Assembly: GCF_036884655.1 (NCBI RefSeq)
Contig: NC_088339.1
Coordinates: forward strand, 28,614,501-28,678,500
Length of the DNA stretch: 64,000 nucleotides
From: Musa acuminata AAA Group
Lineage: Eukaryota > Streptophyta > Magnoliopsida > Zingiberales > Musaceae
Reading direction: 5' to 3'
The position numbers and the translations under genes were made by a program. The stretch's first letter is position 1, and every line of letters starts with the position of its first letter. Below the pieces are notes generated by a model. It ran no database searches, had not been told where the DNA came from, and saw only the letters and a list, made by a program, of their open reading frames with translations. This document shows, piece by piece, positions 37,714 through 50,036 of this stretch.

Positions 37714-38881
37714 CATGCAAATATATATACATATCTAGTAGGTGTATAAGCAATCACACTAGATAATCATGTACCACAGCCTAATGTGATCAGGCCCAAG
37801 CCAGTGGGCCTAATCACTCACATCAAGATCTATGTGTGCGGCGGTGCATCTCCATATCCTATGATTGTCCATCTCGTCCTCGTTAGCTCTGTCGATATCT
37901 CGATGCATCTCCATGCATCGCGATCGTCCGTCTCATGGGTCCCGTTATCGCTTCCACGCTCCCACTGCGCCTCCTCGTGTGATTACATACATCATAAGCA
38001 CGCAGGCGAGAAATAAAAATAGAGGCTCGCAAGCCCCAATAATAATAATCACAAGTACATACATCACACGTTCATGATCATATGTCTACTTTTGATACAT
38101 CACATATATAAATCATCATCATATAGGACACTAGAAAATAAAAATAATAATAATCAATTAAAATTTTTAATTAATTAATATTTTTTGAAATCAGAGACAT
38201 ATAAGGAATTTTCTAATTGCTGTGGGGTATTTTTCGTAATTTGGACAAACGACAGAACTGAAATTTTTGAAATTTCAAGGGGCAAAACTGTATTTTGCCC
38301 TAAGATGCCCTAATGCCCTCTACCCTACTGCTATCGCCGCCGTCGCCACCCCGCCGGCGGCGACCTGTGCGGCGGGGGATGGGGGCGTTGCCCTCGCCGC
38401 CCGCAGGCGATGCTGCCCCTGCAGGTGGGCGCCCCCGCGGGCGCCGTCGCCTCGGCGGACGGTTCTGCCCGCGGGGCAGCGCCCGCAGGCGGTGTTGGCC
38501 CGCCAGGCGGCCGCCAATGCGAGGGGTTTTGCCCGCGGGAGCAGCGGTCACAGGCACCGCTGCAATGCGGCGCCTCACCCTGCGGGAGAAGCGACCGCAG
38601 TCGCCTCTGCCCGCGGGCTGCCAGCCCCGCCGACGGCAAGCCTGCTGCAAGCAGGCCGTCGGCCGGCTGTTGCAGGCACAGCACTTGCGCATACGCCGGC
38701 GCTGTGCAGCCTGGCTGCGGCAGCCGCTGCATGTGGCTACAGGCATGCAGATCGAGGGAAGTAACTGTTGTTGTCCGTCCTTATTTTGCGTCAACAATTT
38801 TGACTTCAAAAGTTTCTCCAAAACACAATACATGCGGTTCAAAACCAATCTATCGTACGAATAACCTGACTTTGATACTAT
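37100..38881 (-). other. Leader of Copia element 1: repeated motif, AT microsatellite, GC-rich block
   Basis: Between gag and the 5' LTR. Four copies of CTCGAGGGACTCGACCAA-like sequence lie near 37212, 37313, 37388 and 37482. An AT microsatellite covers about 37648-37712. A strongly GC-rich block covers about 38313-38760 in an otherwise AT-rich leader. No conserved protein was recognised in the GC block; its long frames in several phases are a composition effect. Confidence 0.7.
37648..37712. repeat. AT microsatellite
   Basis: About 30 AT units in the element 1 leader; a counterpart lies at about 49985-50034 in element 2. Confidence 0.9.
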
Positions 38882-40398
38882 TATTGGGAAATCTTGGGGG
38901 CGACATCACATGCAAAGTGGAAGAACAAAAACATAAAATCTCCAATTTCCCAAAAAGATATTCGTCGTCGTGCAAAAATTAGTGCGTAAAAATCTACGAA
39001 ACAAACTACGTATAGAATAGATTATGTTACATAAGGAGATCGTATAGGAGAGGGTGAAGGAGGTCAAGCATAGGCCTGCTCTAAGATGGAGAGGGGAGGA
39101 GAATATGAGAGGCAAGCAAAGGCTCAAGCCTATGAATCACTGAATCACTCCTATTTATAGAGGTCTCCTGTCAAACCCTAATGGATCATCCCCTATTGGG
39201 TATTAGATCTGCATCCAACTACCCAAGCCTCTTAAATTAGTGGATCTCTATCCAATAATCTCTTATGGGCTCTTATTGAATCTCATCTATAAGATCCAAT
39301 AATTCAGGGGCTTATTGGATATCTAATAAGTCAAGGGCTCCAACGGATATCTCATATCCGAATCTCTACTCATCGCAATGCCTACCATATGTGCGTGACC
39401 CTCCGGGCCCAATATCGAGCTAGCCGTGAGTCATACCTGTCAGAACTCCTTCTAGCTCAGTGAATTATTATCTCTATAATAAATCACTCGACTCATCGAC
39501 TACGGATGTACTAGGCCACTACGTCGTAGTCCCCAGACGATACACGGGAATCTAATCCAATGGACATGTCTGTCCTTAGTTACGGTGTACCTATAGTCCA
39601 TGATCCATCTAATATCCTAGAGACCGTATACCGGGTATGGTGCTGTAAGACCTATACAGTTTTTAGTCGAGTCTCGCTCTAATTGGATTCTCCCGGAGAA
39701 CTCTTTCTCTCTCAATCCGAATAACCCTAGCCAGGGATTTGTTTGAGCAAAAACACATGGGATATTCCTCTCACGACGTTGAGAGCGAATGATCCTCTAT
39801 CGACACTCAATAACCCTAGTAAAGTCGACTACTACTCTCAATGATCGGTTGTACTAAATTTGGAACATCCAAACGAATAAGTCCGGTATCAAAGAATAGA
39901 GCACTCATACAGGACGTCCTTGGTGTCTCAAGTCTAAGGACCAGATACACCACTGGGACTACGAAATCACTGTCTGACAATAATGCATCATCAACCATCC
40001 AACATTCCCTAAGCAGATCAATCAGTGAACTCATTCTCTAATGAGCACTTGTACTATATCCCCAGTGTCCCCACATGAGCAGCTATGAGACCAGCTACAT
40101 CCATCATATGGACGGGTATACAACACACTAGTCTGTCCAAGTATCTCGATGTCCCTCTCGAGTAACTTATGACCAAGATTATTTAGGATCTGTATTTAAA
40201 GGTGAATCAGTCTCATTATCGTGATCTCATCATGACCCGATTTCCATTGCATAGATCCAAGGACGTCACAATATATATATATATGCAATAGTCAATATAA
40301 AATGATAAATGCCAAAATATAATAAGCAAAAATATTTTATGTCAAGTCACACGTACCATCACTCACGTGATTGGTTTGCTGGGCACCTATGACTAGCA
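38882..40398 (-). repeat. 5' LTR of Copia element 1
   Basis: 1517 bp, plus strand TATTGGGAAATC ... ATGACTAGCA, followed by TGTTC. It differs from the left LTR at many positions by eye, so the insertion is not recent. Confidence 0.92.
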
Positions 40399-40403
40399 TG
40401 TTC

Positions 40404-40900
40404 GTCGCTCGTTTTCAATCTAATCAACTTTCTGTTTTATAGGTCTTTAGGGACTTGTACGAGGTTGCAACTAGGCTAACTCTTTACGGACACATATGTT
40501 GCAAAGGTGCCTCATGACTTAGGCAATCTCGGCTAAATTCAAAGAGTTGGCACATGGGTGCTTCACGACTTAGGTAGATCCAACTAAGTCCGCGATTTTG
40601 TTGCAAGGGTGCCTCGCGACTTAGACAATTCTGGCTAAGTTCGTGACATTGGGGTATCAAGCCCTTAATCATGATACTTTATGGTTAGATTTGAATGCAT
40701 TGGACATACATGATACTTCATGGCTAGATTAAACTACGTCAGAAGTTAAAGATGTTTCATGACTAGATTCGATCGCATCGGAGAATACATAATAGTTGAT
40801 AACCGGATTTAACCAGTAACATATACTACTTTTCCTTGTCGAAATATGATGCAACCATGCATCTGTAGCTCTCTATGAGGCCATTCAATTCTATGTGAAC
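40404..40900. other. Right side of old Copia fragment and resumed expansin A upstream flank
   Basis: 40404-40660 continues the fragment interrupted by element 1. It holds three repeats of GCCTC(A/G)(T/C)GACTTAG-type sequence. From about 40670 to 40790 the array's upstream flank resumes (TTCATGACTAGATTCGATCG), as at 25190-25290. Confidence 0.6.
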
Positions 40901-40904
40901 TATG

Positions 40905-41545
40905 ATCCCTGTCGTGATTAAATTATTGAAGGATAATTTATTTATTTTATCACTTACTGATTTTTATCGAATAATATCTTTCTATTTAAAATTTAATCAG
41001 GTACATCTTGCAATAAATAAATAAATAAATGTGTCCTTGTTCTTTCTAGTTTGTTGGGTGAGTTGTGTCAAATGGAATGAGTAAATTGGATCAAGATATT
41101 TCATTTCTCGGGTCATTTATTCTCGCTTATTTATTATTATTATTATTATTATTTTATTATTTTTTTCTACCATCATCTTTTTTTTCTTTTTTTTGGGGGA
41201 TAAAATGCCAATTAATCAGCCTATAAGTCTCAATCTTGATGCTATTGGAACAAGGCCGCGTGTGTCGTTGCTTTTACGTTCACATCGGATATCGATAAAA
41301 ACATAAATTAAAAGTATACATTTATTACCTTATAATTTAGTATTTTGAGCTAATGGTTTAGAGTTTTATTAAGTTAAGGAGAACATAAATTAAAGAGTTT
41401 TTTTTAAGTATTTCGAGCAAAGTATTATGGCAAAAGACACGTCAAACTCTTTTCCCTCTCTAAAATTCAACCACGATAATTCATTCCTTGTTTTTATTCA
41501 TAATAATCAAACACACATGAATCATAACTTGTGAATCATATGATC
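40905..41545. repeat. Start of expansin duplication unit B and its shared downstream flank
   Basis: Matches 26770-27688 apart from a ~250-bp absence near 41160-41200. It includes the downstream flank shared with the defensin-like genes. Confidence 0.8.
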
Positions 41546-41583
41546 TCATATAAGTAGCAATTTAGTGCATTGTTTTAGACTTG

Positions 41584-42649
41584 TTAGAAGTTGACGTTGG
41601 AGGAGTACGTGGCCCCTGGTCTCCAACCCGCGGGGATGACGTTGGTGGCAACGATGGTCTTCCTCGACACGGCGGAGGTCAGCCGGATCGAAGCTGGACC
41701 ATGCACTGGCGCGTTCAGCTTCCAAACGGCGCCATACGAAGACTGCATGGGCGTCCACGAGCTCCCCTGCCCCACTTCGGCGGCCGAGATTTCGCCGTCC
41801 CCATTAACGAACTCGGGGAGCACGGCGAAGTAGTTTGGGTTGGATCCGTTGTCCACCCTGAAGGTGACGTGAAAGCCCGGGTAGCTGCAGGGCACTCTAC
41901 GAAGCCACAGGAGAGTATGTTAGGATAAGGGTGTTCGAGTGGCAGTTGAGTTCCGGGTTGGGGTTGTCACCTGGCGTATTGTATGTGAATGGAGCCCGCG
42001 CTGCGAAGCGCAGCGGCTTGGCCAGGCTTCGCCATGGCCCCGAAGGCAGCCCCGCTGAGGTCAAAATGGACGGCGTCGGAAGCACACGGGCCGCCGGGGC
42101 ACTGGTCCGTGATGACCACGGTCACCGGCCTCCCGGAGCATGCAGGGTTCGCCGTGCACGCAACCTGATCCGATCAGTGCCATCATCAATCTGTCTCCCA
42201 GCATTATCTACGTTGCAAATGAGACAATCTAGCTAGCTGGCTAAGGCGTGTATACCTGATAGCAAGCACCACATCCCTTGCCTGATTTGTACAGCGAAGT
42301 ACCACCTGCTGCTATCTTGGAATCGAACGGAGCCTTGGCAACCCCATCACCATATCCGCATGCGCCACCTGTATATATTATACACATACATGCTGATCCA
42401 CTATTTCACGTATGCTCTCATGCATACTTCAGAACGTAACGCAGGAACATTGTAGACATTACCAGTACTTCCAGGGCCTTCGGCTTCCCCGTACCAGGTG
42501 GCTACAGCCGGCGACATGGCCAAGTCAGTGTCGGACGAGTTCATGCGGTTGTAGCAAGCGCAGGGGCGGAGCAGGGAAAGGAAACCAACGAAAACAAGAA
42601 GAGAAGAGAGACGACGAAAGGAGGAGGCCATGGCTGCAAAGACTTCCAT
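41584..42649 (-). CDS. EXPB: Beta-expansin, copy B, 4 exons
   Basis: Paralogue of copy A with every exon boundary at the same offset (+13856): 42649-42463, 42368-42256, 42164-41971, 41896-41584. There is thus no net length change over the 1066 bp. It codes for 268 aa with signal peptide, TWYG, TDQC, HFD and the CBM63-like domain intact. Exons 1-2 carry one amino-acid change (A55E). The last exon carries 11 changes in 103 residues, including W219Y, where an aromatic is kept. It is probably functional; substrate preference could differ through domain 2. Confidence 0.95.
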
Positions 42650-42681
42650 TGCCTGAATCTAACTTTTCCTACGGTATCTTA

Positions 42682-43385
42682 TAAGGAGACTATTTTGATG
42701 GTATTATGCTGTCTCGTTGGTGCCATCCTATTTATATTTAACTTTGAGAATATTTACATAAGGAAAATATTCAAACAAAATCCGTTTCTTATTTGCTTAT
42801 TGCTTTGGTTATTTTGTATCAAAATTTGTGAATCCAGGAGGGAGACGAATTTGATATTTCTATTAAATCATGATTTGGTACGTCATTTGGAAAAGTTGTT
42901 TTTTTTATTTGAAAACACGGTAAAAAATAAAAGCTACTGTATTTCATTTGAGGACTTTCCTTTTGAAGCATTTCTTCCTTTTTCCTATCGATTGGGATTT
43001 CATTTCTTCCTCTACGACAAACTAGTTATTTGAGACAAAAATTCATATTCCAAAAGTAAGCTTGTCTCACGCTTAGGTTAGTATTTTTTTTTTAAATAAT
43101 AAAAAAATCATAGAGTTTAGAGAACTCTACGTAAATTAAAATACTTGAGTCATATCAATGACTTTGGTAATTGTCATGAAATCTACGATAATAATTTCAA
43201 ACGATTATCGAATATTACTTGGATACGAGAAGTCGCTTAAATCGTTGAACATTAAATCATCAAATATTACTTGTATATCATTCGTCAAGGTCTAACATGA
43301 AGGACACTTTATGTTCAAATTCAATCTCATCACAGATAATGGATACTTCATGAATTGATTAAACTAATAGCAACTAAGATTTCCC
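42682..43385 (-). promoter_or_regulatory. Shared promoter/upstream flank, expansin B copy
   Basis: Same block as upstream of expansin A and the defensin-like genes. TATA box TATAAATAGG lies at 42736-42727 (minus), 78 bp before the ATG. It ends at the old Copia fragment near 43385. Confidence 0.75.
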
Positions 43386-43878
43386 ATGATAGCGACTAAG
43401 ATTTTTCCAACTATATAAGAAAATATTGTTGCTCTGTCGAGGAAAATCCTCTCTCCTAATGTGTATAAATAGAGAGCACCATATTAAACACAGAGATATC
43501 TTCTTCATTTCATTCTTAACATGGTATCAGAGCCACTCTTGCCTTAGCAAGATTTCCTCGGCAACGGCAACTCTGATCTTGCAACCATTGCTGCTTCTGT
43601 GACACCCTCTCTCTTTCTTATTGTCTAACGTCACCCCGCTACCAGTTTTCTCCTCCTTATGTCAGTCGTTGAACAATCATCATAAGTTTGCACGTTAACT
43701 TGATGGGAACTTACCTTCGTACCTAGCACCCGGTGAGCAGTTATTTGTGGACTTGCAACTGTTTGTTCTACCTTCTAAAATCATTGTTTTCTCCTTTCTC
43801 TCTTTTCTCTCTTGCACTCAAGGTACTCGTTGAATTGCTTATAAAGCTTCCCTCTTCACGAGATGTTGGGACTCGTTC
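43385..43878 (+). mobile_element. Old Copia-type LTR/leader fragment, copy B
   Basis: Counterpart of 29545-30023. The primer site is perfect here: TTCTTAACA then TGGTATCAGAGCC (near 43519). It is cut by element 2 after CGTTC (43874-43878), the position at which element 1 cuts copy A. Confidence 0.65.
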
Positions 43879-44860
43879 TATTGGGAAATCTTGGGGGTGA
43901 CATCACATGTGTAACGGAAGAACAAAAAAATAAAATCCTCAATTTCCCAAAAAGATGTTCGTCGTCGTGCGAATATTGGTGCATAAAAATCCGCAAAACA
44001 AACTGCGTATAAAATAGATTATGTTACCGAGGGAGATTGTATATCCCTGTTTCCAAAGCAGATCTCTAGGAGAGGGTGAATGAGGTCAAGCGTCCTCCTC
44101 TCTAGCGGTGATCCACACAACAGGGTTGCAATGACGCTCCTCAAAACTCCAGGCCTGCTCTGAGATGGAGAGGGGGAGGAGAATAGGAGAGGCAAGCAAA
44201 GGCTCTAGCCTATGAACCATTGAATCCCTCCTATTTATAGAGGTCCCGTGTCAAACCCTAATGGATCCTCCACTATTGGGTATTAGATCTACATCCAACT
44301 ATCCAAGCCTATTAGATTAGTGGATCTCTATCCAATAATCTCTTATGGGCTCTTATTGGATCTCATCCATATGATCCAATAATTTAGGAGCTTATTAGAT
44401 ATCCAATAAGTCAGGGGCTCTGATGGATATCTCATATCTGAATCAGTACTCATCGCAATACCTACCATATGTGTGTGACCCTCTAGGCCCAATATCGAGC
44501 TGGCCATGAGTCATACCTGTTAGAACATCGTTTGGCTCAATGAATTATTATCTCTATAATAATTCACTTGACTCATCGACTATGGACGTATTAGGCTACC
44601 ACGCCGTAGTCCCCAAATGATACAGGGGAATCCAATCCATTGGACCTGTCTGTCCTCAGTTACTGTATACCTATAGTCTCTTATCCATCTAATATCCCAG
44701 AGACCGTATACCGGGTATGGTGCTGTCAGACCCACACGGTTTCTAGTCAAGTCTCGCTCTAATCGGATTCTCCCGGAGAACTCTTTCTCTCTCAATCCAA
44801 ATGACTCTGGCCAGGGATTTGTCTGAGCAAGAATACATGTAATATTCCTCTCATGACGCC

Positions 44861-46077
44861 TGTTGAATCTCGGATTTTGATGATATAATCAATTGGTGGG
44901 TTAATTGATCTAATCCATATTATTGAGTTAAGTGTGCAGGATTAACTACGATAACCAGAAAACATAAAGCAAGGATACCGGAGTCAAGTTTGATGGACGT
45001 TTAAGAGTCCGAAGAATCGTCGGAGATGTTGCCGGAACCAACCGAGAAGAAATCGGGAACCTGTCGGAATTTTCGGAAGTTCGCCGAAGAGATTGTCGGA
45101 GGTTCATGGAGATCACCGAGAAGGCTCGGCTACTCGCTAAAGTCATCACAAGTTCGGGAGCTTGATGGGAGTCCGTCGGAGGAAGTTCGTCGGAAAGCTC
45201 GCCGGAACAAGACTCGACGTTCGCGGTTGAAAACTTGCTTAGGATGTGTTTTGTTATGTAGTTCACTTATAATTAGGATTAGGATTAAGAGATAATCCTA
45301 TATCCTGGTTAGGGGCCAATTGGGCCCAAAGTCAAATTTGGTTTGGGCTAAAATTAAGCCAAACCAGTGAACCGGAGAGCCAGGCGGTGGCACCGCCCAG
45401 CACCCGAGAGTTGGGCGGTGACACCTCCTGGGCTGGGCGGTTGCTCCGTCCAGCACCCGAGCGCTGGGCGGTGGCACCGCTTGGCTGGGCGGTGGCACCG
45501 CCAGCATCGGGAACATAAGAGAATTCAAATTTTTTGGAGCCCAAATTTGAATCCTCTTGAGGCCTATAAATACCCCTCAAGTCTCAGCTGAGAATACAAC
45601 TCTTTGAGCAGCAAGTGATTAAGAGAAAAGTCTTAGAAGAGTCTTTGCCTTTCTTGTTTTCAATTTGCTAGAGAGTTCTCCTCCTTCTTTCTTGCTGAAA
45701 ATTTGTAAGAGGTTGAACTGCTTGTAAAAGGTTATAAGAGGGGTATTTGCCCTTCCATTTCAAGAGATTTGCTAGTGGAAGGTGGGAGCCTCATCAAAGA
45801 GGGGCCTCGCAAGTGGATGTAAGTCATTTGACCGAACCACTCTAAAATCGGCGTGATCTCTGGTTTGCATTTCATTATTGCTATACATTACTGCAAACCT
45901 TCTTACATGCTTTAGTTCCTTATTACCTTTGCTGCGCAACTTTAAGAATACGCTTTCAAGTTAAGCTTTTCAAGTTCCGTTCTTATCGTACGAAAGATTT
46001 GTCGAAACCAACGTTTTAATCCGCTACACTAATTCACCCCCCCCCCCCCCCCTCTTAGTGCCGCTCCGATCCTAACA
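44861..46077. mobile_element. Solo LTR of a different family inside the element 2 LTR
   Basis: 1217 bp, TGTTGAATCTCGG ... GATCCTAACA, with TG/CA ends and target duplication ACGCC on both sides (44856-44860, 46078-46082). It contains a GC-rich minisatellite around 45375-45505 based on GGCGGTGGCACCGCC, which is itself palindromic, and a run of 16 C at 46037-46052. The host LTR continues correctly across it. Confidence 0.93.
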
Positions 46078-46500
46078 ACGCCGAGAGTGGATGATCATTT
46101 ATCGACACTCAATAGCCCTCGTAAGGTCGACTGCCACTCCCAATGACCGGCTATACTAGATCTGAGACATCCAAACCTATAAGTCTGGTATCAAAGAATG
46201 AAGCACTCATACAAGACATCCTTAGTGTCTCAAGTCTAAGGACCAGATACACCATTGGGACTAAGAAATCACTGTCTAATAATAAGGTATCATCAACCAT
46301 CCAGAATTCCATAAGCGGATCAATTAGTGAACTCATTCTTCAATGAGCACCTGTACTGTATCCCTAATGTCCCCACACGAGCAGCTATGAGACCAGTTGC
46401 ATCCATCATATGGACGGTTATACAGCATACCAGTCTGTCCGATTATCTCGATGTCCCTCTCGAGTAACATATGACCATGATTATTTAGGATATGTGTTTA

Positions 46501-48430
46501 AATCTTATGTTCCTGTACACACAAGGCTCATCTTCGTTCTTAACAAAGTCATAAGATCTTATTGAATCATCAAATCTTATGTTCCAACTTCGGGAAGCTT
46601 GCTTTAGTCCATAAATGGATCTAAACAACCTGCACACCTTATATGGGCAGTCCTTGGATACGAATCCCTCGGGTTGTATCATATACACCTCATCCTCGAG
46701 GTTCCCATTGAAGAATGCAGTTTTCACATCCATCTGCCAGATCTCATAATCATAGTGTGCTGCAATAGCTAATAGAATTTATATGTATTTTAGTATTGCT
46801 ACGGGTGAGAAGGTTTCGTCATAGTCAACATCTTACCTTTGACGATACCTCTTAGCCACTAGCCTTGCTTTATAAGTCTTTACCTTTCCATCTACTTCGA
46901 TCTTTTTCTTAAAGATCCACTTGCAATCGATGGGTACAATACCTTCAGGCGCATTAACTAGGTTCCAAACCTTATTGGAGTACATAAAATTCATCTCAGA
47001 ATTCATGGCTTCTTGCTACTTCCCGGAGTCTATACTCATAATAGCCTTCTCATAAGTTTGAAGATCAATATTCTCAACATCCTCTCTTCTAATATGTCCC
47101 ACATATCTCTCAGGAGGATGTGATACTCTGCCGGACCTACGTAAAGTTGGAACTTGTGTATTTGGTACTTTAATAGACTCGGGCTGTAGAGTGGTGCTTG
47201 AGCTAAGTTCTCCAACCTCGCTCAACTCTATCATGCTCCCACTGTCTCCGCCAAGAATGTGTTCCTTCTCAAGGAACATTGCTCTCTTGGCTATAAAGAC
47301 CTTTTGGCCCTCGAGATGATAGAAATAATACCCACAAGTTTCCTTAGGGTATCCCACGAACTTGCACTACTCTGTCATTGATTCCAATTTATCGGGGTTG
47401 TGTCTTTTAACGTGGGCAGAGCAGTCCCAAATCTTAACAACCTTAAGATCGGGTTTCTTTCCTTTCCATATCTCATATGATATAGACACTATTGACTTAG
47501 TTAGAACTCTATTCAAAAAGTAAGCTACGGTCTCTATGGCATATCCTCAGAATGAGATGAGTAAGTCAGCGAAACTCATCATGGACCATATCATATTTAA
47601 TAGGGTACGATTTCTCCTTTCAGACATACCATTGAGCTGAGATGTATAAGGAGGTGTCCAGTGGGATAATATCCCATGGTCCTTGAGGAACTGAGTAAAC
47701 TTTGTACTTAAGTACTCACCTCCTCGATCTAATCGAAGAGTCTTGATACTCTTTCCAATCTGGTTCTCCACTTTATTCTTATACTCTTTGAATTTCTCAA
47801 ATGTCTCGAACTTGTACTTCTTTAAATACACATAATTATACCTTAAGAAATCATTAGTAAAGGTAATGAAGTAGGAGTAACCACCAATGACATGAGTTGA
47901 CATGGGTCCACATACATCACTATGTATGAGTTCTAATAGCTTAGTGGCTCTCTCTCCAGTTCCACTAAATAGAGAGTTGGTCAGTTTTCCACGAAGGCAA
48001 GGCTCGCAAGTTGCATATGACTCATAGTCGAATGGATCTAGATATCCATCATTTAGCAACTTTTGAATCCTTCCCTCATTGATTCTTAGACACACTTACA
48101 TTCATGATATGTAGAGTAGTGTCTAGCATAAACAAACCATTATGCAATGTTCCTTTCGTGATGATCTCATCATCTAATAATATTGAACAATCATTATTCT
48201 CAAAAACTAATTTATATCTACTAACTGTCAAACATAAAATGAAGATAATGTTTTTGATAATAGAAGGAACAAAATAACATGCATCTAATGCAATAATAGC
48301 TCCACTAGATAGATGTAGGGCGACCTCACCAACAGCTAGCTACTACAATAACTTTTGCTCCATTGCCCATCTTGAGGTCCATCTCGCCTCTCTTCAGTCT
48401 CCTTGGCCTTGCCAGAACCTGCAACGAATT
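46501..48430 (-). pseudogene. Copia element 2 pol remains: integrase and RT
   Basis: Minus strand. The RT start at about 46733-46485 has MDVKTAFFNGNLEDEVYM and SIYGLKQASRSW, and is cut off before the catalytic box. The integrase at 48095-47547 has HSDVCGP, LRLDRGGEY and NGMSERRN. The protease box reads VLNTG instead of VLDTG. Stops and frame breaks separate the blocks. Confidence 0.88.
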
Positions 48431-49327
48431 GCATATATGATAAGCACTACCGGTATTCAATACCCATGTGTTATCATAAGAGTCTGACAAATTGAGATTG
48501 ATCATGAATGTACCTGAAGCTTCTCCAAACTTCTGTTTAGCCCTCTTTGCAAGGTACTCTTTGCAGTTCCTCTTCCAGTACCCATCTTTGCCATAATGGA
48601 AGCACTGGCCTTTGTCCTTTGTCGGGTCTTTCTTAACAACCTTTGCTTTACCTGGTTTGCCCTTGCCCTTGCCCTTCTTAAGGGACTTTTCTCCTTTCCT
48701 TTTCTTTCTGGTCTTCCTAGTGTAGAGAACTGTCTTCTCCTTTTTGATAGTGCTCTTTGCCTCCCTCAACATATTGAGGAGCTATGGGAGAGTCACCTCA
48801 AGCTTGTTCATATTAAAATTCATTATGAAATGTGAAAAAGAATCTGGTAGGGACTGAAGCACAATGTCCATACATAAGTTATCCTCTAGGACCATTCATA
48901 GACCTATGAGTTTCTCTATCCACTCAATCATTTTTAAGACATGGTTCTGAACCGGTGTCCCCTTAGTCATTCTTGCGTGAAAGAGACTCTTAGATATCTC
49001 ATATCGCTGAGTCCTTCCTTGTTCCTTAGACAGTTTGCGGACTTGTAGGAGAATGGATCTGGCATCCATCTTTTCATGTTATCTCTGCAACTCAGGAGTC
49101 ATAGAGCCCAACATGTAACACTAAGCAAGAGTGGAATCATCAATGTACTTCATGTAGCGAGTGATCGCATCCTCACTTACCCCTTCCTCGGGCGTAGGCA
49201 TCACTATATCAAGGACGTACACGATTTTCTCCGCTGTGAGAACAATTCTCAAGTTGCAGAGTCAATCCGTATAATTTGGACTAGTGAGGCGGTTGACATC
49301 AAGTATGCTAGGATTTGAAAGTGACAT
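48431..49327 (-). pseudogene. Copia element 2 gag remains
   Basis: ATG at 49327 in the same place as in element 1, but with no open N-terminal frame. At 48772-48431 the lysine-rich tail and zinc knuckle are readable as [14 protein letters not shown], with the second cysteine and the histidine replaced. Confidence 0.82.
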
Positions 49328-49984
49328 TTTCTAAAAATAAAAATGCACCAGAAATAAATAACATACAAATTTTGTAAGAAATAAACAGATATGAACTTCT
49401 ATCTTAATATGCTCCCATTATTTTACTAGCGAGTCACGCGACACCCTTAGCACGTGAAACGAAAGTCTCCGACAAACTTCTAGTGGGGATCAAGATCCAA
49501 TCAACATCTTAGTGTAACTTCGAGGGACTCGACCAATCACACTAAGCCCAAAAGGTAGGCAACTCTTGCCGATCACAACTCCTTGTGATTCTCATCCTGT
49601 TCGGCCTCCAAATCACCATAGTCTCGAGGGACTCGACCAACCATGATGTTCGGTTAAGTCAACATCATCGTTACAAGATGAGTCTGATTCGATGATATAC
49701 CCTCGAAGGACTCGACCAAGTATACCATGTCCTCAGGTCACCGGTGACATCTCTATGTCATAGGCAAGATAGCGAATCACGATATAGGTGAGCCTCGAGG
49801 GACTCGACCAACTCAATATACACCGGGAATCGGTCCCTACCTATAACGATAGAAGGCCACATAGGTCAATCTAATTGCCTCACGTTTACCGACTTAATAT
49901 TATCGAGAGAGGAGTTTCTATGATTTGGTCTCCTAATATGACATGTCACACATATACATATTTAATATATATTTACATCGCATG

Positions 49985-50036
<52 letters not shown>

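Larger units (their letters stand above)
30024..40398 (-). mobile_element. Copia LTR retrotransposon, element 1 (Tork/Angela-like), 10.4 kb
   Basis: Bounded by LTRs at 30024-31625 and 38882-40398, with target duplication TGTTC on both sides (30019-30023 and 40399-40403). In its own sense (minus) the order is 5' LTR, leader, gag, protease, integrase, reverse transcriptase, RNase H, 3' LTR, which is the Copia order. The remains of a tRNA-iMet primer site adjoin the right LTR (TTTGATACTA, plus strand). A purine tract (AAGTGGGAGAT, minus) adjoins the left LTR. It is interrupted by a solo LTR at 34656-36150. All coding parts are broken. The Tork/Angela placement is inferred from the long LTRs and gag/integrase wording. 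Confidence 0.93.

Noticed and set aside
38300..38982. Overlapping frames of 133-190 aa in the Copia leader GC block
   Set aside because: All phases are open because of composition; the Cys/Ala/Arg-rich products show no domain.
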